A stretch of DNA of 64,000 nt, from assembly GCA_035527845.1 (NCBI GenBank), contig DATKZT010000111.1:1-64000 (forward strand), read 5' to 3'. Positions 17,135 to 26,302 of the stretch are shown here, in pieces. The DNA is from JAUWKC01 sp035527845 (lineage in GTDB: Bacteria > Planctomycetota > Phycisphaerae > Sedimentisphaerales > Anaerobacaceae). Under the pieces are notes generated by a model. The model did not search any database. It saw only the letters and a program-made list of their open reading frames with translations, and was not told where the DNA came from. Both the position numbers and the translations under genes were made by a program. How positions within the stretch are numbered: position 1 is the stretch's first letter; each line of letters begins with the position of its first letter.

Positions 17135-18727
17135 TCAGTAAGGATTCGAAGGCATTATGTCCCACTTCTTTAACACGGAGACATCTGCGTTGCCTCCTGT
17201 TGAGAATATTGACACGCCTACGCTATCCGTACGCGTCGGATAGATTCTTCTCATAACCGCCTGTCGGCCGTTCGCGAATACCTCCACCACGGATTTGTCC
17301 ACAAAAACCCGAAGTTTCAAAGGCTCGCCCGGCTTTAATTCAAACGGGCCGCCTTCGATGGTCTTTTGTCCCTCACCGAGGCTCGAACGCGTCGTGTCGA
17401 TCTTGAGCATCTTGTGCTCGGCGTCGTAGTAAACCAGGGTTTGTTCCTTGCCGTCCGGTGAAGCACACACCTTTACGCCCATCCGACTTGCCCCGTCGCC
17501 AACCATCTCTATCGACAACTCAATGCTGTTGCCGGTGATCTGCTTCAACGGCATTTCGCTGAACGAATTGAAAAACTCGGCTTTTATAACCAGGTCTTTC
17601 AATGTCACCGGATTGTATCGCAGGGTCTCCAGCTCCTCAGGCACATTGATCCGCAGCGTATTATCCTCAGCAAGAGAAAGAACGCGAGGCAAGGAGAATG
17701 TCCCCGACCATCCGCTCTCACGCTGAGTTTGACCGTCGCGCCTGTCAAATATCCAGGACCACATGATCTCGCGGTCCTTATCGTCACGAAGGCTTTCCGG
17801 AGCAAAGAAGCCGCTGTCGGTCCAGCTCATTCGCCCATGGCTCTCCGGATAGAAATGCTCGTTCTCATAGCGCCCGATATAATACTGACACCCCCTCGAA
17901 TGACTGATGAACAAAAGAACCCACTTGTCGCCCAACTGGAAAAATTCCGGGCACGCATTATCTTCCAGCGGACCGGTCCACTTGGGGTTCGGCTCATACA
18001 GTGGATGCAGGTACTGCCAGTTAATAAGGTCGTCGCTCCTGAAAAGAAACAGTCTGTCACCCTTCTCCTCGGGCTTAAGTTCATCTCTGAGTTTCCAAAG
18101 TATCTGAGCATTACCCAGTGCCGCGTAGTAATGCCCGTCATGGATCCAGGCCACCGGGTCAAACACGTTATAAACCCTGTAGTTGGGATCGCCCTTTTTC
18201 GTTTCTTTGATAACCGGGTTGTGCTCGCTCTTGGTCCAGACCTCCAAATTGTCGTCGGTGCTTGTGGCGATACATGTCCCCGCCTTAACGCCGTGATAAA
18301 TAATGGTCGGAACACCATCCATGTTGACAAATGCGCAGCCGCTGAACATGCCGCGATCAGGCTTACCTTCCTCTTTTCCGATCAGGGCCACAGGGTGGTG
18401 CCGCCAATGAACCATATCTATACTCGATATATGACCCCAGCAATGGCCACGGCCCTCCTGCTGAAAAATATAGAACAAATGATAACGCCCCTTCCAGAAT
18501 ATCGCCCCATTAACGTCAAAAGGGTTGGCCAATCCCTCTGGTATAACAAAATGATAACCAGGCCGATAAGGGTCACTCAAGAACTTCTCACGAAGAGCAC
18601 GAGCGTTATTGACCATCTGCCCGATATTCTCATTCTCGGCAAAAACTGCATCGGCCGGCAGCAAAAAAGACATCACCAAGAGAACCAGAACCACCACTAC
18701 AAAACGCAATTTTTCTTTGGTAGGCAT
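17135..18727 (-). CDS. Secreted GH32 family glycoside hydrolase (fructan-active type)
   Basis: A 530-residue enzyme with an N-terminal signal/anchor helix (residues 8-30, to DAVFA-ENE). A five-bladed propeller has GH32 landmarks: HFVIPEGLANPFDVNGAIFW (nucleophile-site Asp about residue 71), WGHISSIDMVHWRHHPVAL, FSGCAFVNMDGVPTIIYHG, VFDPVAW (transition-state Asp), and ACPEFFQLGDKW (acid/base Glu). A C-terminal beta-sandwich contains LRVFVDKSVVEVFANGRQA. Family members cleave sucrose, levan or inulin by retention. The usual NDPNG reads FDVNG here. The start MPTKEKLRF leaves AGGAAAGG 9 bases upstream; an ATG three codons earlier is also possible. Confidence 0.88.
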   Translation of the reverse strand: MPTKEKLRFVVVVLVLLVMSFLLPADAVFAENENIGQMVNNARALREKFLSDPYRPGYHFVIPEGLANPFDVNGAIFWKGRYHLFYIFQQEGRGHCWGHISSIDMVHWRHHPVALIGKEEGKPDRGMFSGCAFVNMDGVPTIIYHGVKAGTCIATSTDDNLEVWTKSEHNPVIKETKKGDPNYRVYNVFDPVAWIHDGHYYAALGNAQILWKLRDELKPEEKGDRLFLFRSDDLINWQYLHPLYEPNPKWTGPLEDNACPEFFQLGDKWVLLFISHSRGCQYYIGRYENEHFYPESHGRMSWTDSGFFAPESLRDDKDREIMWSWIFDRRDGQTQRESGWSGTFSLPRVLSLAEDNTLRINVPEELETLRYNPVTLKDLVIKAEFFNSFSEMPLKQITGNSIELSIEMVGDGASRMGVKVCASPDGKEQTLVYYDAEHKMLKIDTTRSSLGEGQKTIEGGPFELKPGEPLKLRVFVDKSVVEVFANGRQAVMRRIYPTRTDSVGVSIFSTGGNADVSVLKKWDIMPSNPY

Positions 18728-18805
18728 CACCCACATCCTTTCCTGAAAAGACCTTTCAATGCCAACTTTGGCAACCGCGCCCCTCCGGACTTGTCATCCG
18801 GCTAA

Positions 18806-18834
18806 GGATAGCAGAAATCTCCCCAAATTGCAAG
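18806..18834 (-). promoter_or_regulatory. Predicted promoter of the GH32 gene
   Basis: On the minus strand TTGCAA (18834-18829), 17-base spacer, TATCCT (18811-18806). It predicts a leader of roughly 70 bases before the ATG. The remaining gene-free bases up to 19088 show no other recognisable element. Confidence 0.45.
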
Positions 18835-19088
18835 AAAGCATGGAATCTTAAAGAAAAACAAAGGGTCAGGCTTAATCTGTAGAAAAACCCAGGCAATACC
18901 GCTTTATAATGATCTAAGATTTCCATTTAAACGCTTAGTTACTCTGCTAAGCCTTTTAATACCATAGTAACACCATATCAACGCAGCGCAGCGAAACATC
19001 TGTGCACCAAAACAGAACGCTCCTCCGCAGAGGTGCTCGAAATGCCCTAATCTCAGCTCTACTCAAGGGCTCATACTGAATCTGGAAG

Positions 19089-21545
19089 TCAGCGCTCAAG
19101 AACAAGCTCTTTCGTCTCAAAAGGCGCTGGATAAGCCGTTATCCACACCTCAGGCCTTATTGATTCTACCCGTTCAGGCTGACTCAACGCCTCATCCACC
19201 CCAAGGACCACGACATCAATCCTCTCGCCTTCCATATCGCTGGTCACCGGTATGTAATACGTGTAGTTCGACTGATGCTCACGAACACCGGCTTCCCATG
19301 CGGACGTATGATAGGACACGCTGCGATCAGGGGCTCCGATATACTTGTTGTCCATGCGGATGGCCGCGTAGGCGCCTTCTGCCCCGTGCGAACCGTGTAT
19401 CGCAACTGCCAGGTAGCTGTTTCTCGTAACCTCGTCAAGTGTGCATGACAAAGACCAGGCACGAACCGCCGGCGCATTCTCATACAGACCGAATACGAGT
19501 GATGCCCGCCATGCAGACCGGTCCAGCATGGTGTCACCATAGTACCCTTCGATCTCGGCCACCTTTCCAAAATAGCCCCCGATACGCAGGTATCGCACAC
19601 GAGTGTCCGCCTCAATCTCGGCGGTTATAGTCGTACCGTTGCCCATAAGGCTGATGGGGATCCAGGACTTCAAGTCTGCCGAGACCGCAGCCGGTCTTTC
19701 CACAAGCCCGTCGTATTGACCGTCTATTGTCTTTATCACAAGTTTATCCAGGCGGACAGGTTCTCCGAAATCCAAGCGCAGGGCACCTCCCCGGATGATA
19801 CCGCGTATCTTCATGGAACCAACTTGATATTTCTCGGAACTGTGAAAGAACGTTTCCAAATTCCCGTCGAAAAGGTTCTTGTCCCAAATGCCGATTTCGC
19901 GAAATCTCGTCTGATTAAGAAAAGCATCCCGGGCCCTCTGGACTTGCGGAACTTTCGTAGGGCCCGAACGCCTGAGACTGCGAACCTCAAGCGCGTCGTT
20001 GTCGGCTGCGAAACAAGTTGCCTCGTAAAGCGCTTCAGCATCGGCCGGTACGTCGCACAGTGTCAGGTCGCCCAGCTTGCGGTGGAAAGGATCCTCCGGC
20101 GCTTTGCCCGGAAATTTCACCTCAACACTCTTGCCCCCGAGCAGTTTCCTGTTTGCCTTGCCGTCAAGAATCGCTCCGCTGAATCTGCTGTCTCCCGGTG
20201 CCAGTTTGACTTCCGCTTCCGTGCCCGCAAGGCCCATGAGCTTTATGATTACGGGTTTACCGGGCATGTCCCGCACAACATCGTAATCGCAGCCGAAAAC
20301 GCCAACCTCATTGACACGCTCGGTAGCGGCCATGACCAGGCAGGAACGAAACGGCGATACTTCGACCTCTATGGTTGAGCCGTACTTGAAAGTACCAAGA
20401 ATCTTCTCCGACGGATGAAACTGCCTGAGTTCGACATCGCCCTGGCTCGTCAATCCTATCTCACTATCCAGCTTGACAGGATACTTTGTAGGGTTCCAGG
20501 TGAGGTTTCGCATCGTAACAAACCGGGTACTTTCATCGCCGCGAGAGACAGCGTGCGGGCCATATCTCTCAGGAAGCACCATGCCATTGACAAGGATCTC
20601 GCCGTACCTTCGATGAAGATTGTAAATCCTGGCCAGCTTCGCAAATTCATCGTCACGCAGCAGCCACGGGTTGCCGTATATCTCCGGGGCCAGAACCAGG
20701 CAGCGATTGAAAGCCTGAAGAATCAGATCGTCTTCCCAGTAGTCCAGGCACGATGAAAGGCAGACTCCGTGGTCCTCTGTAAGTCTTGACAGCCCCGGAG
20801 GCAATCCACGGGACAGTGCGCCGACACGGTGATGAGTCGCTGCCTGCCTGCTCGGCATGTGCACATCAATATAAGTTTCGGCACCTTCCCAAAGCCAGGT
20901 CGTCATATACTCTTTGCCCTGCTCACTCAACTTAATCCTGTGGTTGAGCGCTATCAGGTCGGGGCTGAAATTCCGACACGCCTTCATGTTGCGAATAAAA
21001 GTGTCTATCTTACCTTTACGCAGGTCCCCGCAGCATGCGTCGAACTTGAAAAGTGCACAGTCGAAGTCGCGGCACAACTTGATCAGGATATCTCCGCGAG
21101 CTTTCTCCTGCTCAGGTGTATCACCGTAACCGTCAGGCCCCAGCCACATGCCGATTCGCCAATCAAACGATTTTGCCTTTTCGTAGATAGGTTTCAAACC
21201 GTTTGGGAACCGCTTCCTGAAAGACTCCGACTCCATACTGCCGTAGCTCTCCCATCCGTCAATTGTTCCGGCGTCCAACAGATAGATGTCAAGTTTCATT
21301 CCGTATTCATCGCAGAGCCATTTGAAGAAGTCCAGGTTTGCCATCGTCGATAATTCGTTGGCCCCCTCCCACGCATGATTGATCCAATCAAAGTACATTG
21401 CCGCCGAGGGCGTCTTCTCGTCAGCCCCCGGAAAGACCTTCTCCCCTCCTGAACTTCCTGAAGCAGCAATCGCAATAACAAACAGGCTCAAACAACAAAG
21501 GGATCTTCTAAACCGACATTTCCCGTATGCACGCATTGATAACAT
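19089..21545 (-). CDS. Secreted clan GH-D alpha-galactosidase-like protein
   Basis: An 818-residue exported protein (signal peptide through about residue 33). Residues ~45-350 form a TIM barrel resembling GH36/GH27: AAMYFDWINHAW, LDIYLLDAGTIDGWESYG, WRIGMWLGPDGYG, and the nucleophile-type motif LFKFDACCGD with Asp 169. The C-terminal part contains beta-sandwich segments, including one like a discoidin/F5-8C carbohydrate-binding module (GALRLDFGEPVRLDKLVIK, VRYLRIGGYFG). AAGGAGA lies 6 bases before the first ATG. Expected action: release of alpha-linked sugars outside the cytoplasm; exact family and substrate uncertain. It lies 360 bases downstream of the GH32 start on the same strand and is probably a separate transcript. 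Confidence 0.72.
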   Translation of the reverse strand: MLSMRAYGKCRFRRSLCCLSLFVIAIAASGSSGGEKVFPGADEKTPSAAMYFDWINHAWEGANELSTMANLDFFKWLCDEYGMKLDIYLLDAGTIDGWESYGSMESESFRKRFPNGLKPIYEKAKSFDWRIGMWLGPDGYGDTPEQEKARGDILIKLCRDFDCALFKFDACCGDLRKGKIDTFIRNMKACRNFSPDLIALNHRIKLSEQGKEYMTTWLWEGAETYIDVHMPSRQAATHHRVGALSRGLPPGLSRLTEDHGVCLSSCLDYWEDDLILQAFNRCLVLAPEIYGNPWLLRDDEFAKLARIYNLHRRYGEILVNGMVLPERYGPHAVSRGDESTRFVTMRNLTWNPTKYPVKLDSEIGLTSQGDVELRQFHPSEKILGTFKYGSTIEVEVSPFRSCLVMAATERVNEVGVFGCDYDVVRDMPGKPVIIKLMGLAGTEAEVKLAPGDSRFSGAILDGKANRKLLGGKSVEVKFPGKAPEDPFHRKLGDLTLCDVPADAEALYEATCFAADNDALEVRSLRRSGPTKVPQVQRARDAFLNQTRFREIGIWDKNLFDGNLETFFHSSEKYQVGSMKIRGIIRGGALRLDFGEPVRLDKLVIKTIDGQYDGLVERPAAVSADLKSWIPISLMGNGTTITAEIEADTRVRYLRIGGYFGKVAEIEGYYGDTMLDRSAWRASLVFGLYENAPAVRAWSLSCTLDEVTRNSYLAVAIHGSHGAEGAYAAIRMDNKYIGAPDRSVSYHTSAWEAGVREHQSNYTYYIPVTSDMEGERIDVVVLGVDEALSQPERVESIRPEVWITAYPAPFETKELVLER

Positions 21546-21808
21546 CGTTTCGTCTCCTTACTGCCATAAGTTACCAAATAGCTCTTGAAATTCCAAGGCT
21601 TTTCGGTCGTTTGCTGCGGTTGATAGCAGGTACACTCAAAGTGACCGTTGTAGGCTGATCCTTCTGGATTACCGCATGTGGCATTTGTGACATATCGTGA
21701 CAATGGGTGCAAATCAAAGAAACCCGTCCCCACAACAAGAACCACAAGAAAACCCCCTCCTATGCAATATCATTGCTGCTTGGTACACAGTCGAAAGTTG
21801 ACGGTCCA

Positions 21809-21842
21809 GCTATTCGTAGTAGTTTAAGAGCTTGGTTGCTCT
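21809..21842 (+). repeat. Dispersed repeat C, copy 2
   Basis: AGCTATTCGTAGTAGTTTAA followed by GAGCTTGGTTGCT, matching 893-926 in the same orientation. It is followed closely by a piece of repeat A. Confidence 0.6.
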
Positions 21843-21880
21843 CAGTTGCGTAGTTGCAACGGATATTGACCTGTTCGCCA

Positions 21881-21920
21881 ATGACCGTTTTGGAAGTATG
21901 ACACGTTCTCTCATATTAGA
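21881..21920 (+). repeat. Dispersed repeat A, partial copy
   Basis: TGACCGTTTTGGAAGTATGA then CACGTTCTCTCATA, matching the first 35-40 bases of repeat A copy 1 (16752-16785) almost exactly. The rest of repeat A is absent, so this is a left-end fragment. Confidence 0.65.
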
Positions 21921-22310
21921 ATCACCCCCAACCGTTAACAAATTGATTCGCATAAAGACAATAACAATACTATGACAACCCGAGAAGCTGGCTTTAAGGC
22001 TCGAATTCGCCTGAATGACTACGAGGCGGGGCTGTGCCCGAAGCACGATTCTTTAGATGGTAGCATTCTCGCGATAAAAGCGAATAATTACACGGTGCCC
22101 GCTAAGAACAGCGAGAGCACGAATAGCAGGATGAGCCGCCAACCAGCCCAGCTCCTCGGAAACCCATGCCTATGACATAAAAGCCAGAAGCCCACAAAAA
22201 TTGACTATAACCGTTGACGGATGACCTCATAGCAGCCCTGCCACCTGTGGGCAGGGTTCGCTTGGCTCCCCTCCGCGCCCGCTGGCATGACCCCTTAGCT
22301 GGTCAAACTA

Positions 22311-23942
22311 TCATTCATTATCGTTCTCTCGTCGCTGCTCAAGCCCTGAAGTCAGCCCTGCAAGAGCACCGGCGCGTTCCCCTGCGTCATCCATATTAGC
22401 GATCCACATAAGAGTCCGGTCCACTCCTTCTTTCCTCACCTGATGTTCCGCTATATAAGCATAGGCACCCCGGCGAACAGATTCAAATTCCACCTGGCGT
22501 GCCACAGCCAGGGCTTCCTTAAACAATCCGGACCTCGCCATCGAATTGGATATTCCTTCCAGCCGAGTAGCATTATTCTTCGCCAAACCAACAGCTCGCG
22601 CATATGTTTCTCGCGCTCCCTCCACGCCCCCAACCTGCACCTGAGCCGACGCAATGCCGCTTAGCACCCCTATTGCGCCTCCGTAATCAGTCACTTGCGC
22701 AGCTTTCTTAAGGATTTGTCGTGCACTAACGCTGTCATTTTGTTCATTGTGTGCCAAAGCTAATTGATAAAGTCCTATACTCTGAAAATATGGGTCCGGT
22801 ATTTCGTTCGCCACCTTCAGAGCCTCTTGGAGATGGACTTTATAGCCTTCTGCCTCGTCTTCTCTGACCCACCTGGCGACCCCCGTAAGAGCCCCTATCT
22901 TGTCCGTATTGCTTCTTATAGATTCCACTATTCGCATGGCTTCTGATAATTCCCCAAGTCGGGCATAGCTCGCCGCTATATCTATTTCCAAATAATAACT
23001 CCCGCTTGCGACACGATCTTTCGGGAAAAACTCTGAAATCAACTCCTCTACCATCTTCAGATTCGCAAGAGCACTTTCTTTCAAATTCTCCTCCGCCTGC
23101 TTATGAGCCATGAGACTCAAAATATACGCGCGCCGGCCGACGTCACATTTCAATGAGATAAGCTCTGCCTCTTTATATCTCCCACTAGCAATAAGTTCAT
23201 CGGCCACATTCCCCAGTGTCACACTATCGGTGACATTTCCAATCACTTCTTCAATGAAGCCCGCCTCCGCCATCAACGCAAAGGCCTTTGCCTCTCCAAT
23301 CAGATTAGGCTTACAGCTCGGAAGCTGCGCTTTCCTGAAAAGAACAGCCGTCCGAAAAGCTTCTCTTGCCAGATCAGGTTTGTTCATCTGGGCATAAAGA
23401 AGACCTATATTGGCCAGGCATTCGATTCTTTCGGTCTCCGTTGCAATCTCTCGCGCCGACTTGAGCAAAACCAACGCCTCATCGGACTTGCCTGCCTGCA
23501 TATAAGCCCTCGCCACGTCAACAAGGACATTTTGCTGCCAGTGTTTGTTGTCTATTTTATACGCTGTGGCTCTTGCAGCCTCCAACAGCCCAAGGTGTGC
23601 TTGACGAGTCGCAATGTACGAAAGAGACCTGAAATCCGCGTATGACTGTTCGAGCGTGACTTGTAACGCCCTGTCGAAATCTCCCGTGTTTACCAATACC
23701 TTCGCCATTTCATACAGTGCGTCACCTCTGGCTATTTCATTCGGAATCTTTCTGCATTCCTCCAGCGTGCGCTCGATAACTCCCTCAAGACTATTACTGC
23801 CTCCCCCTATATCGTAGACCTCTCTTGAATTCCCATCGAGGGCTCTTCCTGGAACCTCTGCCAGGCAAACACCAGACGTAATTACAGCAAGAACTCCAAT
23901 TACCCCGCAAATGGCGACTCTCTTTCCCGTTTTATTATCCAT
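22311..23942 (-). CDS. Secreted TPR-like repeat protein
   Basis: A 543-residue protein with a signal peptide (MDNKTGKRVAICGVIGVLAV, cleavage near VCLA-EVPG) followed almost entirely by helical hairpin repeats of about 30-35 residues. Typical repeats are YEMAKVLVNTGDFDRALQVT, LVDVARAYMQAGKSDEALVLL and IGLLYAQMNKPDLAREAFRT. These are TPR/Sel1-like and mediate protein-protein contacts. No enzyme domain is seen. The start MDNKTGKR is preferred to an ATG 10 codons earlier because the signal peptide begins there and AGGAAG lies upstream. It is a single gene, divergent from the GH20 operon. Role unknown. Confidence 0.78.
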   Translation of the reverse strand: MDNKTGKRVAICGVIGVLAVITSGVCLAEVPGRALDGNSREVYDIGGGSNSLEGVIERTLEECRKIPNEIARGDALYEMAKVLVNTGDFDRALQVTLEQSYADFRSLSYIATRQAHLGLLEAARATAYKIDNKHWQQNVLVDVARAYMQAGKSDEALVLLKSAREIATETERIECLANIGLLYAQMNKPDLAREAFRTAVLFRKAQLPSCKPNLIGEAKAFALMAEAGFIEEVIGNVTDSVTLGNVADELIASGRYKEAELISLKCDVGRRAYILSLMAHKQAEENLKESALANLKMVEELISEFFPKDRVASGSYYLEIDIAASYARLGELSEAMRIVESIRSNTDKIGALTGVARWVREDEAEGYKVHLQEALKVANEIPDPYFQSIGLYQLALAHNEQNDSVSARQILKKAAQVTDYGGAIGVLSGIASAQVQVGGVEGARETYARAVGLAKNNATRLEGISNSMARSGLFKEALAVARQVEFESVRRGAYAYIAEHQVRKEGVDRTLMWIANMDDAGERAGALAGLTSGLEQRRENDNE

Positions 23943-24389
23943 CCCATGCTTCCTTCCTGCCGCAGTTGGCAAACCTCTGCTTCGTTCAGTTTCATATCCT
24001 ATTGGCTCGGCTTCTCAATGTCAACAATATAGAGAATCCCTTTTCGCAAACCTACCCACACAAAGGAAAACCTCGACACCTTCCAACTGCTGCCCTAACG
24101 CAGCGACCGCCAATCACAGTTTATACTCTAACTCACTGCCCCGCCATTCGCTTTACTAACTCCGGCCTCACCCCCGTGGTGCAAACTGTTAGCCGCTGAC
24201 ATTCATCCGCCGTTTACCCGCCGCTTCCTGCCGAAAACCATGTCCTTCCTTTTTCGCAAACATTTGTGATACTGTACACAACCGGCATTCTATCTCAATT
24301 TGCAGCTCTTTGGCAAGCAAATATGTTTACCCTGCAACTGTAATATGAGCGGTTCATGTGGACGCCGGCAAATACACTCATAGGTCAAC

Positions 24390-24418
24390 TTGCTGAGCAC
24401 GCTTGATTCTGCTATACT
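24390..24418 (+). promoter_or_regulatory. Predicted promoter of the peptidoglycan-sugar operon, leaderless
   Basis: TTGCTG (24390-24395), 17-base spacer, TATACT (24413-24418, 5/6 match). The GH20 ATG at 24425 begins only six bases after the -10 box and lacks a Shine-Dalgarno, so transcription should start at or next to the A of ATG. The other bases of 23943-24389 show no gene. Confidence 0.6.
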
Positions 24419-24424
24419 GCCCGC

Positions 24425-26302
24425 ATGACTATCACGGACGAACGTCAGTTTGCCAGACTACTGATCCCTCCGAAGAAAGTCATCTTTCAAGGAGGCGCTT
24501 ATCGTTGGCCCGGACGGCCCGTGCTTGCCAGCCCTCGTAGCGCTGACATCCTGCCCCTGCAACAGCTCAGTGACAGCCTGTCGCGCCACTCTCTCAAGGC
24601 CCGTATGATCAGAAATGCGTTTGGCCCGGCAGCCGTGAGAATATATCGGGACAAGGACATCGCAGACTGCGAAGCGTATCGTGTCACGGTAGCACCCGCC
24701 GGCATCGAAATTCATGCCGGGGCAGATGCCGGGGCATACTACGCACTGCAGACATTGCGTGATATGGCGGCCATCTATGGAAGAGTCCTGCCGGTCTGCA
24801 GAATAGAAGACAAGCCCGACTTCCGCAGGCGCGGTGTTTACCATGATTGCTCGCGTGGAAAAGTGCCAACGCTCGATACACTGAAGGATCTTGTGACGCG
24901 GCTTGCTCACTGGAAGATAAATGAGCTGCAGCTGTACATAGAAAATGTCTTCACCTTCAGAAAGCACCCTGAGATTGGAAGAGGCTACAGTCCCTTTACA
25001 GCAGAGGAGATTCTTCGACTGCAGGATCATTGTCGAATGCACCATGTGCGACTGGTCGGGTCCCTGGCAAGCTTTGGGCACCTCGAAAAGGTCCTGAGCC
25101 TCCCGCGATACCGCCGGCTCGGTGAAATGCCAGGCTTTCGCGGCTTTGCCGGCGGCACAACACTCTGTCCGGCAGACCCCGGTTCAATCAGGCTTATTAG
25201 TGAGCTCTACCGCGAGTTCATGCCGCTCTTCGAAGCCGACGACTTCAACGTGTGCTGCGATGAAACGTGGGAACTGGGTAAGGGTCGCAGCAAGAGACGG
25301 GCGGCGCGTATCGGCACAGGGCGCGTTTATCTGGATTTTGTCCTGAAGATCCATCGTCTTTGCGAAAGGCATGGAAAAAGAATGAATGCCTGGGCGGATA
25401 TGGTCCTGAAATACCCTGAACTGCTGGCCGACCTGCCGCGTGATATTGTCCTGCTCAATTGGGAATACGAACACAATGGCTCGAACATAGCCAGGACCAA
25501 AGAGATTGCCGGGGCAGGATTTAGGCTGATGGTCTGTCCCGGTACGAGCGGCTGGCTGACACATGGCTCCCGGCTCGCCAACTCGCTGACAAATGTAACG
25601 AAGTTTGCGTCTGAAGGGCGAAGACATCACGCTGAGGGTCTTCTGAACACGGATTGGGGCGACCAGGGACATCGTAACTTCCTGGGTGTCAGTCTGCACG
25701 GTTTTGCTCACGGGGCCGCGCACGCATGGCATGGCAAGGCTGTTGACAACACAAAATTTACCGGGAACTTCTGCCGCCAAGTCTTCGGCGAGCGCACGGG
25801 CCGCATGGCCGAGGCTTTACAATTGCTGGGCAACACTCACGTTACCTGTGGTTGCCCTTGCCGTAATGAGTCTTTGTTGTATCATGCTCTTGTTGAGCCG
25901 CTCCTGCACATCAGACCGCCGGAACGGAGCCCCATTGATATGATGGACCAAACCGGATTACAGAGGATAATTGATCAATTATCGGCTCGTGCGCTTTGGC
26001 CGTCGCCTCAAAAACCTATGGCGCCATTTGAAAGACTTGCGCTTCGGGAGTTGAAATTGGCCGCGCGAATGGACTGTCTGGCAAGCCGGCGGGCCTTGAC
26101 AGCAAAAGCGCTGCGGGCCGGCAAGACTGTAAGAAACTCCGAACTGCGAAGATTGAGCAGGCAAATACACGACATGGCAGAAGATTTCGAAAAGCTCTGG
26201 CTGGCGAGGAACAAGGTCTCGCGTTTGCGCGATAACTGCAAATTATTTAAGCGGGTCCGGCACGAGGCTTCCCGGCTGGCTGGCGGCAGTCGGACAAAAT
26301 GA
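24425..26302 (+). CDS. GH20 family beta-N-acetylhexosaminidase, cytoplasmic
   Basis: A 625-residue GH20 enzyme. The N-terminal alpha/beta domain (residues ~10-130, ending ALQTLRDMAAIYGRVLP) precedes the TIM barrel: PDFRRRGVYHDCSRGKVPTL, HWKINELQLYIEN and the catalytic Asp-Glu pair D279-E280 in FNVCCDETWELG. GH20 enzymes remove terminal GlcNAc by substrate-assisted retention. There is no signal peptide, so it should act inside the cell. It heads a four-gene unit whose stops and starts overlap by ATGA. With AnmK and MurQ downstream, it could take the place of NagZ and split GlcNAc from anhydro-MurNAc; that is inference. Confidence 0.88.
   Translation: MTITDERQFARLLIPPKKVIFQGGAYRWPGRPVLASPRSADILPLQQLSDSLSRHSLKARMIRNAFGPAAVRIYRDKDIADCEAYRVTVAPAGIEIHAGADAGAYYALQTLRDMAAIYGRVLPVCRIEDKPDFRRRGVYHDCSRGKVPTLDTLKDLVTRLAHWKINELQLYIENVFTFRKHPEIGRGYSPFTAEEILRLQDHCRMHHVRLVGSLASFGHLEKVLSLPRYRRLGEMPGFRGFAGGTTLCPADPGSIRLISELYREFMPLFEADDFNVCCDETWELGKGRSKRRAARIGTGRVYLDFVLKIHRLCERHGKRMNAWADMVLKYPELLADLPRDIVLLNWEYEHNGSNIARTKEIAGAGFRLMVCPGTSGWLTHGSRLANSLTNVTKFASEGRRHHAEGLLNTDWGDQGHRNFLGVSLHGFAHGAAHAWHGKAVDNTKFTGNFCRQVFGERTGRMAEALQLLGNTHVTCGCPCRNESLLYHALVEPLLHIRPPERSPIDMMDQTGLQRIIDQLSARALWPSPQKPMAPFERLALRELKLAARMDCLASRRALTAKALRAGKTVRNSELRRLSRQIHDMAEDFEKLWLARNKVSRLRDNCKLFKRVRHEASRLAGGSRTK

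Larger units (their letters stand above)
21546..22310. other. Repeat-containing gene-free region
   Basis: Between the GH-D gene start and the TPR gene end (both minus). It holds repeat C (21809-21842) and a fragment of repeat A (21881-21920) about 40 bases apart. A GC-rich hairpin (CCCTGCC...GGCAGGG, 22236-22256) lies about 55 bases beyond the TPR gene stop, but it has no T run. No gene is supported. Confidence 0.5.

Noticed and set aside
16851..17141. Open frame beginning MKLAENQASAGR in repeat A
   Set aside because: Related frames start other repeat A copies, but substitutions occur at all codon positions and the frames end at different places, so a conserved protein is not supported.
17729..18805. 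Long open frame (358 codons) on the plus strand
   Set aside because: It lies fully antisense to the GH32 gene, whose motifs and signal peptide are clear. The translation has no recognisable domain and no Shine-Dalgarno.
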